DNA of 64,000 nucleotides, taken from the NCBI RefSeq assembly GCF_031010175.1, contig NZ_JAUAMB010000021.1:1-64000 (forward strand). The letters are read 5' to 3'. The stretch is from Halomonas sp. SpR1. GTDB lineage: Bacteria > Pseudomonadota > Gammaproteobacteria > Pseudomonadales > Halomonadaceae. The notes under the pieces were generated by a model. The model was given only the letters and a program-made list of their open reading frames with translations. It searched no databases and had not been told where the DNA came from. Both the position numbers and the translations under genes were made by a program. This document shows positions 42,544 through 52,000 of the stretch, piece after piece; positions within the stretch are counted from its first letter, which is position 1, and every line of letters begins with the position of its first letter.

Positions 42544-45500
42544 GCCTCCACCTCCTTGTGAGCTTCTTCTGCATCTGCCGCTGTGCCTGCAAAGAGGACA
42601 TCCAGCGCTTCAATCAGCGCGACCGGGGCGGGTACGGCGTGTACCCCGCGGGCGGTGGTGCGGCTGCCGCGCAGAAATACTGTCATCGAACCGCCCAAGT
42701 GGTGGTGCGGGTCGTAGTCGGGCAGGCGCGCTTTGAGCAGCCGATGCAGTGCGAGCAGGTAAAGCGCCGCCTGCAGGTCGTAGCGTTTTTCGAGCATGGC
42801 GTTGCGCAGGGCATCAAAGGTGTAGGCGCTGTCGTCGCTGCCCAGGTAATTGGATTTCCAGTCGAGCACGTAGAAGCGGCCTTCATGCTCGAAGGCCAAA
42901 TCGATAAAGCCTTTGAGCATGCCATTGAGGGTATCGGCATCCAACGCGGGGCGCGATACCCCAGGCAGTAAGTGGCCACTTACCAGCTCGTCAAGCTTGC
43001 GCGTTCCCACCTGATGGGCGGCAAACCAGAACTCCAGCTCTACCTGGTAGCTGCCTAGTTCGCTTAGCGCCACTTGGTCGCTTTCGCCAGGTTGTGAAAG
43101 TGGCTTTGACGAAGGCAGGGGAAGAGGGACATTGAGCAGCTCTTCAAACCAGCCCGCCAGCGTATCGTGCCATGCCTGCCAGCCGCGTAGCTGCACGCGC
43201 CGACGCAGCATATCTTCTCGTGCGGCGGGGTCTTCCAACGCTTTGTTAAAGCCTAGCTGGCCTGCCCACTCTAACAGCCCGTGCAGAAAGGTGCCGGGGC
43301 CGGGGCCACGCGGAAAGCGGTGCAGGTGAAACGCTTCGGTGTTGATGGCGTTGTCGTGGGGCTCGCCCAGCACTTCAAGGGTCGTGGCTTCCTGGGGCGT
43401 AGTGGGTTCTGGCGTGGGCGTTGCCTGCGCTGTCGGTATCGCTCCTGAGACAGCCCCCGAGGTGCGCAGCGCCGAGTAGCTGGCGATCCACCACTGTTCC
43501 CGTGCGGGGCGTAGCGGGGTGCGGGCGTGGCCCAATGCCTGCTGTTCCGGCGCGGGGGTAAAGCGCAGCGCGGTGGGCTCTGGGGCGGGGCTTAGCGCGA
43601 TATCGCTGCCTTCCACCAGCTCGCCTAGGGCTTGGGTAAACCCGCTGGGGGCGATAGCTTTGCCGCCGTTGATCAAGTGGCCGATGGCGCTGTTCTCGCT
43701 GCCTTTTAGCGCTGCCAACCCCAGCCAGGTGGCGTGGCGGGCGCGGGTGAGCGCGACGTAAAGCTTGCGCAGGTCTTCGCCCAGGCGTTCGCGGTCGGCG
43801 GTGGCCAGCGTGGCTTCATCGGCGCTTAGGCTGAGTTGCAGCCTGCCTTCGCTGTCGTGCCAGCGCAGCGGCAGGTCGCTGTCGCTGACCGGGCGGTGGT
43901 TGGCGATAAACGGCAGGAACACCAGCGGGTACTCCAGCCCTTTAGATTTGTGGATGGTGACGACCTTGACCAGATCGGCGTCGCTCTCCAGGCGCAGCTT
44001 GTGGCTGTCGCCGTGGCTTTCCGGGTCGGCAATTGCCTCGGCCAGAAAACGAATCAGCGCGTGCTCGCCATCTAATTCCTGGCTGGCGTGCTGAAGCATT
44101 TCGCCCAGGTGGAGCAGGTCGGTTAGCAAACGCTCACCCTCGGCGAACTCGCTCAGTAGCCGGGCGGCGATATCAAAATCAACCATCAGGCGGCGCACCA
44201 GCGGCAGCACGCCTTGGCGCTGCCACAGGCGGTGGTAGTCGCTGAACTGCTCGACCCGCGATTCCCAGGCAAGCTCGCTCTGGTTGAGGTGGTCGAGTTC
44301 TTCAAGGCTGAGCCCGATCACCGGTGTGGCCAGCGCGGCGCGCAGCTTGGCCTCCGCTTGGCGGGAGTTGGCCTGGGGCTCGGCGCAGGCGCGCAGCCAA
44401 ATGGCCAGCTGCGGGGCGATGGGGGAGCTAAACACCTTATCGTGATCGGAAAGGTACACGCTCTTAATGCCCCGGCTGGCCAGCGCTAAGCGAATCGCCC
44501 GAGCTTCCTGCAGGCCGTTGACCAGCACCGCCATATCCGAGGGAGCTAGCGGAGTGAGTGATTGCTCTCCGTTATCGACCCCAGGTTCAACAACGGGTGC
44601 AAAGCCCGCCTGCTGCTTGCGGCCTGCTTCCAATAGCGCGGCCATCTGCGAGGCGCAGCGCTCGGCCATTTCGGTTTGGTAGGCGGTTTTGGAGAGCGGC
44701 TCGTCGCTTTCCAGGGGCCACAGGGTCATCGCGGGTATCGGCTTACCTTTGAGTACCAGCGTGTCCTTAGTGCCTTTGGCCTTAACTGGATTAAACGGCA
44801 GCGGGTTGTCGCCACCATCAGCGCGGAAAAGAAAGGCCCCGGCGTCGTGCTTATCGGCATAGCTAAAGCAGTGGTTGACCGCATCGACCATCGCTTTGCT
44901 GGAGCGAAAGTTGGTGCCTAGCGTCACGTGGCGGCCATCGGTGTCCTGGCGGGCTTGCAGGTAGGTGAAGATATCTGCGCCGCGAAAGGCGTAGATGGCC
45001 TGCTTGGGGTCGCCGATCAGCAGAATGGCGCTGTCGCGGCGGGGCGTGGCGACGTCATACACGGCGTTGAAAATGCGGTACTGAATCGGGTCGGTGTCTT
45101 GGAACTCGTCGATCAGTGCCACGGGGAATTGGCGCTGGATCTGTGCTGCCAGGGCGTCTTTATTAGGGCCTTTTAGAGCGCGATCCAGGTGTGTGAGCAG
45201 GTCGTTGGGACCCATTTCGGCGCGGCGTTCCTGTTCGCGCTCCAGGCGGGCACGGCACCACTGCACGGCATGTATCAGCAAGTCGTTGCGAGGCTCGGGC
45301 AGGGCATCCAACGCTGCCGGTAGCTGGGCCAGCGCTTGCCATACTTGCGGGCAGGGCGGCGCGCCCTCTTTCCAGATCTCGGCCATGCCGTCGGGCGTCA
45401 TGCGTTTCCAGGCGGCGTCGGTGAGTGCGGGGCGGTCGGCGTCGCTTTCGCTCCACTCGCGCAGGGCGCCTAGCCAGTTGGCGCGGCTTTTGGCGTTGAA

Positions 45501-46472
45501 GCTTTGGCCTTTGAAGGCTTTGCTTTTGGCGGCCTCTTCCAGGGCGGGTACCAGCTCGTCCAGCCAGGCGGGCCAGGGGGCTTTGAGTTCGCTGAGCTGG
45601 GCGCTGCGTTCGGCCTGGGTGGCAGCCAGGGTTTCGCGGGGTTCGGGTTTTTCGCAGCCTAGCGCTTCGCTTTCGGGCAACAGCCGTTGCAGCGGGGCGT
45701 GCAGGTCGTCCGGTGATTTCCAGTAGCGGGTGACAATGCCGAGGGCGTCGCTATCCAGCGGGTAGTAGAAGCTGCGCCAGTAGTCGCGTACTACTTCCTG
45801 TTCCAGTTCGCGCTGGTCGTTCTCTAAATTGAGCGAGAACAGGCTGCCGCTATCGAAGGCGTGTTCGCGCAGCATGCGGTAGCACCAGCTGTGGATGGTG
45901 GAAACCGCGGCTTCGTCCATCCATTCGGCTGCCAGCGCCAGGCGTCGCGAGCAGGCGGGCCAGGTGGCGGGGTCGTATTGGTCGCGGAGTTCTAGTAGCA
46001 ACGGGTCTAGAGCAGCTATCCCAGGGGCTTCACCGGCGGCAAGCCTACGTGGAGGCGCTGTGAACCCATCCTTGGGCGTTACTTGAGACATCTGACCGCC
46101 AGGGATGGCGGAAATGCCGGAATTGTCAGGAACATTTTCCGGCCCTGTTGAATGACCTCCACTACGGCTTGCCCCCGGCGCCCCTCCTTCTACGTCCTCA
46201 GCTCGAAATACTTCTGCTGCTTCTACCAAGCGGTTGCGGATCCGTTCACGTAGCTCTTGGGTGGCGGCGTTGGTGAAGGTAACGACCAGGATTTCCGGCG
46301 GTGTGAGCGGGCGGATAAACGCCGTGTCGTCGTCAACGCGGTGGCCGCCGAGTACCAGGCGCACGTAGAGCAGCGCGATGGTAAATGTTTTGCCGGTGCC
46401 CGCGCTTGCCTCTATCAACCGGCTACCGTGGAGCGGGAGGCTCAATGGATTGAGTGGGGCGGGCTGGCTCAT
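42540..46472 (-). CDS. recB: Exodeoxyribonuclease V beta subunit
   Basis: A 1310-residue helicase-nuclease. Walker A is E-A-S-A-G-T-G-K-T at residues 21-29, A-V-S-T-I-H-S-W-C-Y near 200, Walker B L-I-D-E-F-Q-D-T-D near 460, H-K-S-K-G-L-E-Y motif near 850, and V-A-L-T-R-A-R-H motif VI near 905. The C-terminal nuclease domain carries the D-W-K-S-N catalytic motif near 1215 (E-x-K-like). Residues about 93-155 are an insertion encoded by a palindromic repeat between two normally adjacent regions (ending at D-P-L-L-L-E-L). The start overlaps the HepT gene stop by 4 nt, and the end overlaps recD by 4 nt. Confidence 0.93.
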   Translation of the reverse strand: MSQPAPLNPLSLPLHGSRLIEASAGTGKTFTIALLYVRLVLGGHRVDDDTAFIRPLTPPEILVVTFTNAATQELRERIRNRLVEAAEVFRAEDVEGGAPGASRSGGHSTGPENVPDNSGISAIPGGQMSQVTPKDGFTAPPRRLAAGEAPGIAALDPLLLELRDQYDPATWPACSRRLALAAEWMDEAAVSTIHSWCYRMLREHAFDSGSLFSLNLENDQRELEQEVVRDYWRSFYYPLDSDALGIVTRYWKSPDDLHAPLQRLLPESEALGCEKPEPRETLAATQAERSAQLSELKAPWPAWLDELVPALEEAAKSKAFKGQSFNAKSRANWLGALREWSESDADRPALTDAAWKRMTPDGMAEIWKEGAPPCPQVWQALAQLPAALDALPEPRNDLLIHAVQWCRARLEREQERRAEMGPNDLLTHLDRALKGPNKDALAAQIQRQFPVALIDEFQDTDPIQYRIFNAVYDVATPRRDSAILLIGDPKQAIYAFRGADIFTYLQARQDTDGRHVTLGTNFRSSKAMVDAVNHCFSYADKHDAGAFLFRADGGDNPLPFNPVKAKGTKDTLVLKGKPIPAMTLWPLESDEPLSKTAYQTEMAERCASQMAALLEAGRKQQAGFAPVVEPGVDNGEQSLTPLAPSDMAVLVNGLQEARAIRLALASRGIKSVYLSDHDKVFSSPIAPQLAIWLRACAEPQANSRQAEAKLRAALATPVIGLSLEELDHLNQSELAWESRVEQFSDYHRLWQRQGVLPLVRRLMVDFDIAARLLSEFAEGERLLTDLLHLGEMLQHASQELDGEHALIRFLAEAIADPESHGDSHKLRLESDADLVKVVTIHKSKGLEYPLVFLPFIANHRPVSDSDLPLRWHDSEGRLQLSLSADEATLATADRERLGEDLRKLYVALTRARHATWLGLAALKGSENSAIGHLINGGKAIAPSGFTQALGELVEGSDIALSPAPEPTALRFTPAPEQQALGHARTPLRPAREQWWIASYSALRTSGAVSGAIPTAQATPTPEPTTPQEATTLEVLGEPHDNAINTEAFHLHRFPRGPGPGTFLHGLLEWAGQLGFNKALEDPAAREDMLRRRVQLRGWQAWHDTLAGWFEELLNVPLPLPSSKPLSQPGESDQVALSELGSYQVELEFWFAAHQVGTRKLDELVSGHLLPGVSRPALDADTLNGMLKGFIDLAFEHEGRFYVLDWKSNYLGSDDSAYTFDALRNAMLEKRYDLQAALYLLALHRLLKARLPDYDPHHHLGGSMTVFLRGSRTTARGVHAVPAPVALIEALDVLFAGTAADAEEAHKEVEA
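46005..46195. repeat. Palindromic repeat inserted in frame within recB
   Basis: Inverted arms GGCAAGCC-TAC-GTGGAGG (46038-46055) and CCTCCAC-TAC-GGCTTGCC (46156-46173) match at 15 of 18 positions. A perfect CCGCCA/TGGCGG hairpin (46096-46111) lies inside, along with GGAAAT/ATTTTCC-like arms. The stretch encodes about 60 residues rich in Gly, Pro and Ser, without stops, inside the recB frame. It has the look of a genome-wide intergenic repeat of Halomonas type; copy number elsewhere could not be checked. Confidence 0.7.
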
Positions 46473-46996
46473 AAGAAAATAGTGTCAAACTCAGTGGTGA
46501 AATCTTGGCTGGCAGGGAAAATCTGCAGCTGTTCAGCACTCCAGGTTACAAGACGTTGCGACGTCATTAAGAGGACCTCGGCGAGTTCGTTCAGCAAATT
46601 GAAGTGTTCTGCTATGTGGGCGTAGTCAGTTGAGTAGTCATGCGCTGCTATATTGCGGATGGCGCGGCAGCGTTGCCAATCACTTGTCGCGTCAATCACG
46701 CCTTGCTTTTCAAACAGCGCAAGTACTTTGAGAAAGCTGTCAGTGGACTCACCTGCAAGCAAGGCGCTGTGCCGCATCGCTGAGGCGATGGAGTCTTGTA
46801 GCTTTGCAAACCGCTCATTGATGGCGGCGAGCGTTTCGAAATAATCCACATCTTTTTTGTGTTCGGCTAACCACTCACCGTCAATGGGCCAGGTGATTTT
46901 GTTGCGTGATTGATGTAGAAACCAAGCGCAGCGCTGAATCGCTTCTAGCAGCTGGGCAAGATAGCGCTGTTGCTCGCTGAGAACATCCTGGCTCAT
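46469..46996 (-). CDS. hepT: HEPN-domain toxin (HepT-like)
   Basis: A 175-residue, mostly helical HEPN protein. The R-x4-H-x-Y ribonuclease motif is present as R114-N-I-A-A-H119-D-Y121. HepT toxins cleave RNA and are silenced when the partner MNT protein AMPylates the motif Tyr. The gene overlaps the MNT gene upstream by 4 nt (46993-46996) and recB downstream by 4 nt (46469-46472), so it is wedged in the recBD operon. It is somewhat longer than typical HepT (about 140-150 residues), mainly at the N-terminus (residues 1-60). Confidence 0.8.
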   Translation of the reverse strand: MSQDVLSEQQRYLAQLLEAIQRCAWFLHQSRNKITWPIDGEWLAEHKKDVDYFETLAAINERFAKLQDSIASAMRHSALLAGESTDSFLKVLALFEKQGVIDATSDWQRCRAIRNIAAHDYSTDYAHIAEHFNLLNELAEVLLMTSQRLVTWSAEQLQIFPASQDFTTEFDTIFL

Positions 46997-47301
46997 GCTG
47001 CTTCCTCGCTATCAATCGGGTGTGACTGTGCTAAGGCGATTGCCTGAAAGGGCGTGGGTTCAGCCGTCGATACATAGCTCACGATATCCACTGGTAACTG
47101 TATGCGCTCCTCAAGGGCCATTTTGAGTTCGGCGCAAGCAAGCAGCGGTATCGCTGTAGGGGTGATCAGCAATAGATCAACATCACCGCCTCGCTTGGTA
47201 TCATCTAGACGCGAGCCAAACATATGGACTTGCACAGAAGGCTTAATGAACTCGCGGACACTAGCGAGAATAATGGCACGCTGTGTTTGAGTAAGTCGCA
47301 T
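46993..47301 (-). CDS. mntA: MNT-domain nucleotidyltransferase antitoxin
   Basis: 102 residues from the ATG at 47301, which follows AAGGAGCTATCTTA; the upstream frame to 47364 is not needed. Minimal nucleotidyltransferase: G29-S30 and, nine residues on, the metal-binding D40-V-D42 (G-S-x9-D-x-D), plus a third acidic position in V-D-I-V-S-Y near 75. The family AMPylates the HepT toxin's Tyr to block it. The stop overlaps the HepT start by 4 nt. A related but damaged copy lies directly upstream. Confidence 0.82.
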   Translation of the reverse strand: MRLTQTQRAIILASVREFIKPSVQVHMFGSRLDDTKRGGDVDLLLITPTAIPLLACAELKMALEERIQLPVDIVSYVSTAEPTPFQAIALAQSHPIDSEEAA

Positions 47302-47390
47302 TAAGATAGCTCCTTGCTTGTTAAAGTCTCGCACTGACTGTATCAGAGCCCTGTCACCTATCAATCTAGTGCTAAGACACTTGGAGCTGC

Positions 47391-47684
47391 CTAGCCAATA
47401 GGGCGCGCTTCGGCTAAAACTCTCGCTTGAGCGGGGCTTGGCTCATCAGTAGATATATAGGTCACTATATTCACTGGCATTTTTAGATATTCTTCGAGTA
47501 TGTCGTTAAGTTCGGCACAAGCCTGTGGCTGTATCTCTTGCGGAGAGATCAGCAGTAGATCAACGCCTCCGCCTCGCTTGGAATCATCGAGTCGCGAGCC
47601 AAACACATGAGTTTCCACCGAATCACCAATAAACTCGCTCACGCCAGAGAGAATGATTGCTCGATGTGTTTGGGTAATACGCAT
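47391..47684 (-). CDS. Second MNT-like protein with a lost catalytic Asp
   Basis: 97 residues from the ATG at 47684 (TAGGAGCTGTCTTC upstream), similar along the whole length to the MNT protein 89 nt downstream. G29-S30 is kept, but the D-V-D motif reads G40-V-D42 (GGG in place of GGD), removing the first metal-binding Asp, so AMP transfer should be lost. No second toxin gene accompanies it. The leader sequences of both copies are also alike (AGCTCCT and GAGCCCTG/GAGCTCCG), so the duplication includes the promoter region. It may be a decayed paralogue or a non-catalytic binder of the toxin. Confidence 0.72.
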   Translation of the reverse strand: MRITQTHRAIILSGVSEFIGDSVETHVFGSRLDDSKRGGGVDLLLISPQEIQPQACAELNDILEEYLKMPVNIVTYISTDEPSPAQARVLAEARPIG

Positions 47685-47804
47685 GAAGACAGCTCCTAGA
47701 CTGTATGAGAGCTCCGCCACCTGATAATCTTGTCGCCGAGCCACTTTGGGTGCATTTTAGTTTACGCTACCGGCGGCTTCTGTTCACTCTAACGATGGGA
47801 TCAC
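47685..47804. promoter_or_regulatory. Divergent promoter region: pncB / MNT-HEPN-recBD
   Basis: This 120-bp gap between pncB (plus) and the MNT-like gene (minus) must contain the promoters for both directions. It is the first non-coding space upstream of the minus-strand chain leading to recB and recD, apart from the 89-nt gap at 47302-47390. No clear sigma-70 boxes were assigned. Confidence 0.4.
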
Positions 47805-48986
47805 ATGCTGACATCGCTGCTGGATAATGACTTTTACAAGATCACGATGCAGAACGCCGTGATCAAACGCTTTCCCTATGCCCATGCGCGCTACGCCTTT
47901 ATCAATCGTGGCGATCATGCGTTTCCCGAAGGGTTTGGTGCCGAGCTGCGTCGCGAAGTCGATAAGATGGCAGAGCTTCGCCTGGGCGATGATGAAAAGC
48001 GCTATCTCGAAAACACCTGTCCTTATCTCGACCCTACCTATCTCGATTTCCTCGCCGGGTTTCACTATAACCCCAGCGAAGTGATTATCGAGCAGCAGGG
48101 GAGCGAGCTTTCGGTAATTATCGAAGGGCCGTGGTATCGCACCATTCTTTGGGAAGTGCCGCTGATGTCGTTGATCAGCGAGCTGTGGTACCGCGTGCGC
48201 GGCGTGACGATAACGTCTGAAGCCGATGCAATGATTGAGCAGCGCGCCCAGGAGAAGATCGAACTCTACCGCCGCCTAGGGCTGAAAATTGCCGAGTTCG
48301 GCACCCGGCGGCGCTTTTCATTTGACGTTCACGATCGCGTAGTGGGTGCGCTTGGTCACTATGGTGGCGAAGCGTTTAGCGGCACCAGCAACGTGCTGCT
48401 GGCCATGCGCCATGGCGTTAAGCCAATCGGCACTCATGCCCATGAGTGGTTTATGTTCCACGGTGCCCGCTTTGGTTTCAAAATGGCCAATAGCCTCGCG
48501 CTTGAGCATTGGGTGGATGTGTATCGTGGTGATCTCGGCATTGCCTTGACCGATACCTTTACCTCGCGAGCCTTTTTCGACAGCTTCGATAAAAAGTTCG
48601 CCAAGCTGTTCGATGGTGTTCGCCACGATAGTGGTGATCCGTTTGAGTTTGCCTCCCAGACCATCGCGCACTATGAGCGTCTGGGCATCAATCCGTTGAG
48701 CAAGACGATTATCTTCTCCGATGCGCTGACGCCGGAACGAGTCGAGCGTATCCAGGCCTTTTGCCAGGATCGCATCGGGATGGCATTCGGTATTGGCACC
48801 AACTTCACCAACGATGTGGGCGTCGAGCCGATGAACATGGTGGTCAAGATGGTCGAGGCGCGCCCGGAAGGGCAGGGCTGGCTGCCGGTGATCAAACTTT
48901 CCGACGTGGCGGAAAAGAACACCGGTGACCCGGAAATGATCGCCCTGGCGAAGCGGGTGTTATCGCTGAGTCGCAAGGATTCTTGA
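47805..48986 (+). CDS. pncB: Nicotinate phosphoribosyltransferase
   Basis: A 393-residue enzyme that makes nicotinate mononucleotide from nicotinate and PRPP in NAD salvage. The N-terminal D-N-D-F-Y-K-I-T-M-Q near residue 6-15, F-G-T-R-R-R-F-S near 165-172, G-T-S-N-V-L-L near 190 with the following M-G-V-K-P-I-G-T-H-A-H-E-W near 205 (catalytic His), and R-H-D-S-G-D-P near 270 are the family blocks. It lies between recC and the recBD operon. It is convergent with recC (15-nt gap) and divergent from the MNT gene. Confidence 0.94.
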   Translation: MLTSLLDNDFYKITMQNAVIKRFPYAHARYAFINRGDHAFPEGFGAELRREVDKMAELRLGDDEKRYLENTCPYLDPTYLDFLAGFHYNPSEVIIEQQGSELSVIIEGPWYRTILWEVPLMSLISELWYRVRGVTITSEADAMIEQRAQEKIELYRRLGLKIAEFGTRRRFSFDVHDRVVGALGHYGGEAFSGTSNVLLAMRHGVKPIGTHAHEWFMFHGARFGFKMANSLALEHWVDVYRGDLGIALTDTFTSRAFFDSFDKKFAKLFDGVRHDSGDPFEFASQTIAHYERLGINPLSKTIIFSDALTPERVERIQAFCQDRIGMAFGIGTNFTNDVGVEPMNMVVKMVEARPEGQGWLPVIKLSDVAEKNTGDPEMIALAKRVLSLSRKDS

Positions 48987-49001
48987 GCCGCTGACTGGCC
49001 A

Positions 49002-52000
49002 TTAGCCTTTTACAGAGCGGTGCAGCGGCGCGTAGAGCGCTTCGGATAGCGTGGCGAAGCTGTGGCCTAGGGCGCGATCATTAAACAGTCGCTCAAAGCT
49101 GGGCCATTGGTGGGAAAGATAGGCGCTTTGGGCGACTTCGCCGGTTTGGAAGCGGCCGCCTTCGTAGGCGGTTTCGGCGGCGGCGTAAGCATCGCTATCG
49201 TGTTCCGATTCAGGCGTGCCAAGTTTAGCCAGCCAGGCGAAAGCGGCTTGGGGGGCCAGCGGTAGCGGGGTTTGCATGCCATCACACCAGGCGCTGAGCA
49301 GGGCTTCTAGCTGGTAGCGGGCATTCGCGGCGTCTAGCGGTTCCAAGCGTACATGGCCCGCTTTGGAGAGTAGCTGGGTGGTCATTGGGCGCTCAATATT
49401 GCCCGCTAAGTGGGCCACCCAAGGGCGTAGCAGGTGCTGCCAGCGGTATTGGCCACGGCCGCGCCCTTGGCTGACTAGGCTGCTGCTGAGCAGTAGCAGG
49501 CGGCAGCGGTTACCCGCATCATCCTGGCGTAGCTCGCCCAGCCAATCTTCCAGCGTTATCTTTCCTTCAGCTCTTTCAATTCCTTCAACGTGCACCGCCT
49601 GGGGCGCCGTTACTGCCTGAGGCCACTCTCGCAGCGCCTCTTCGTAAGCGTTGAAGAGCGCTTCCATTGGTTCTGCCAGTGCTTCGCGCATCCTTTCGCC
49701 AAAGGCACCTACGGCCAGCACACCTTGCCCTTTAAAGCGCTCCAGTTCGGCATGTAGTGCTTCCATACGGGGCTGGCCGTTATCTACGGCGTGGCGTTGG
49801 GCGGCGATTAGTTGATCCTGTAGCTGCCAGTTCTGCAGCCCATCCAGGGTGAAGGGCTCAACGTCTAACTGGGTAAGTTCTTCCTGCTCGAAGTAGACCC
49901 CCAGGCGGTTATTGAAAAACGCTTTGGCCGGTTCGCGCAGAAAGCTGCCTAGCTGGGCAAGGGTTAACGTGCTCTGCTGTTCGGTGTCCGGTTTTAGCCT
50001 CGATGGCTGCGAACCTTGGGAGCTTTCGCTTCGCGGTGCGTGCAGGGCGTGCCACTCGTGGGCGTATGTAAACAGCCTCGCTTGGGCGGGGGAGTCGCTG
50101 GCTTGTTGAGTAAAGTAGCGGCGACTAAACGGCTGTAGCGGATGCTCGGTGGTCAGGGCATTGAGCAGCGGCTCGCCGTGTTGCGTGCGCCAGCCCGCTT
50201 CAAGGTGGTCGCGCAGCTGGCCGACCAGTACCGAGGGCGGCATGAGGTTGTTGTCGATCTGGCTGCGGCCCACCCAACTAATGTAAAGCTGTTGACGGGC
50301 AGAGAGCAGCGCTTCCAAAAACAGGTAGCGGTCATCTTCCCGCCGCGAGCGGTCGCCGGGGCGGTAGTCGCTACCCATTAAATCGAAATCCAGCGGCGGC
50401 TGGGAGCGCGGGTACTCGCCATCGTTCATGCCCAGCAAACACACCCGCTTGAAGGGAATCGCGCGCATGGGCATTAAGGTGGCGAAGTTGACCGCCCCAG
50501 CTAGGAAACGCTGGGAGAGGCTGTGTTCGTCGATCTGCCCCAGCCAGTGTTCGCGCACCATGGAGAGCGGCAGGGGATCATAAAGCTCGGCCTCTTCGGT
50601 GCTGTCCAACAGCTGTTGAAGCGCGGTCTCCAGCTTGGTGAGCATCACGCTCTCTTGGGCGTCGTCAGTGAGGAAGTAGGTTTCCAAAAGCTCGCGCAGC
50701 CGGGCTACCCAGGTGGCGGCGTCGGTGGGCTGGCAGAAGGTTTTCCAGGTGCTTTCCAGCTTCTCCAGCAGGTTCGCCAGCGGCCCTGCCAGGGATGCTT
50801 CCAGCCCGCCGATATCATCAAACGGCTCGATGCCTTGCCACGCGTCGGCACTCCCCACCGTATACCCCAGTAGCAGGCGGCGTAGGCCAAAGGCCCAGGT
50901 GTTCTGGGTGAGGCCTTCGGGTAGATCCAGCCGGGTGCGCTGTTCGGCATTAAGCCCCCAGCGAATCCCCGCGCCCTCAATCCAGCGGCTAAGCGTCGGC
51001 AGGTCGTGTTCATCAATGCCAAAGCGGCTGCGCAGGGCGGGGACTTCCAGCAGGTCTAACAGGTCGCTCACCGAGAGGCGCAGCTCCGGCAGGCGCAGCA
51101 GTTTTTCCAGCGCGATCATCATCGGTAGGCGGTGGCGGCTGGCCTGATCCGAGAGGGTGTAGGGAATATAGCGCGGGTCGTCGGGTTTTGCGTTATAGCT
51201 GCCGGAAGCGGAACGGTACTGGCCGAATACGGCTTCAATATGCGGCGCGTAGCGGTCAATATCCGGCACCATCACAATGATATCCCGTGGGCGCAGATCC
51301 GGGTCGGCGCTGAAGGCCGCGAGCAGTTGGTCGTGAAGAATCTCCACTTCCCGCTGGGGGCCATGGGCGATATGAAAGACGATAGAGTCGTCATTGGCCG
51401 GGTCTAGCGCGGGCCAGTGGGTTTGAGTTTCCGCCACCGGGCGTAGCTCGCGGATATCGTCCTGTAACTGGCTGAGCAGGCAGTTGCGTTCTTCGCCGCT
51501 AAACGGCTCAAACATATCGATGCGCAATGCCTGCTGCTCGAACAGGGTTTGGTAGTTCCCCGCGTCGTCGTGCTCGTCTAGCAGGCGTAAATAGTCGCGG
51601 CCCTGTTTGCCCCAGGCGGCGAGCAGAGGCTGAGCGTGCAGGTGCAGGGCATCACTGGCATCGCCGGTGCCCAGCACGTCTAACGCATCAGGCATGCCGG
51701 CCTTGCGACGCTGACGGTAGCGGCTGGCGCGCAGCAGGTCTTTGTGCTCGATAATATCCGCCCAGTAAAACTGGCAAGGGTTGTGCACGCAGAGCACAAT
51801 TTGGCAGCAGCGCGACAGCGCCGCCAAAGCTTCCAGCGTTTGCTGCGGCAGCGATGAAATGCCGAAAATAATCAGCCGCCGGGGTAGGCCGGACGGGCAC
51901 TCCTGACCTTCAAGCTGAACGGCGGCGCCCAGAAAACGGCTATGAACCTGGGCGCGGCTGCTGTTAAGGCCTGCCTCACCTAGATGTTTAGCCACATCGT

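Noticed and set aside
46005..46195. RecB insertion as an intein
   Set aside because: Only about 60 residues, no Cys/Ser start nucleophile or terminal His-Asn, and it does not sit in a catalytic motif.
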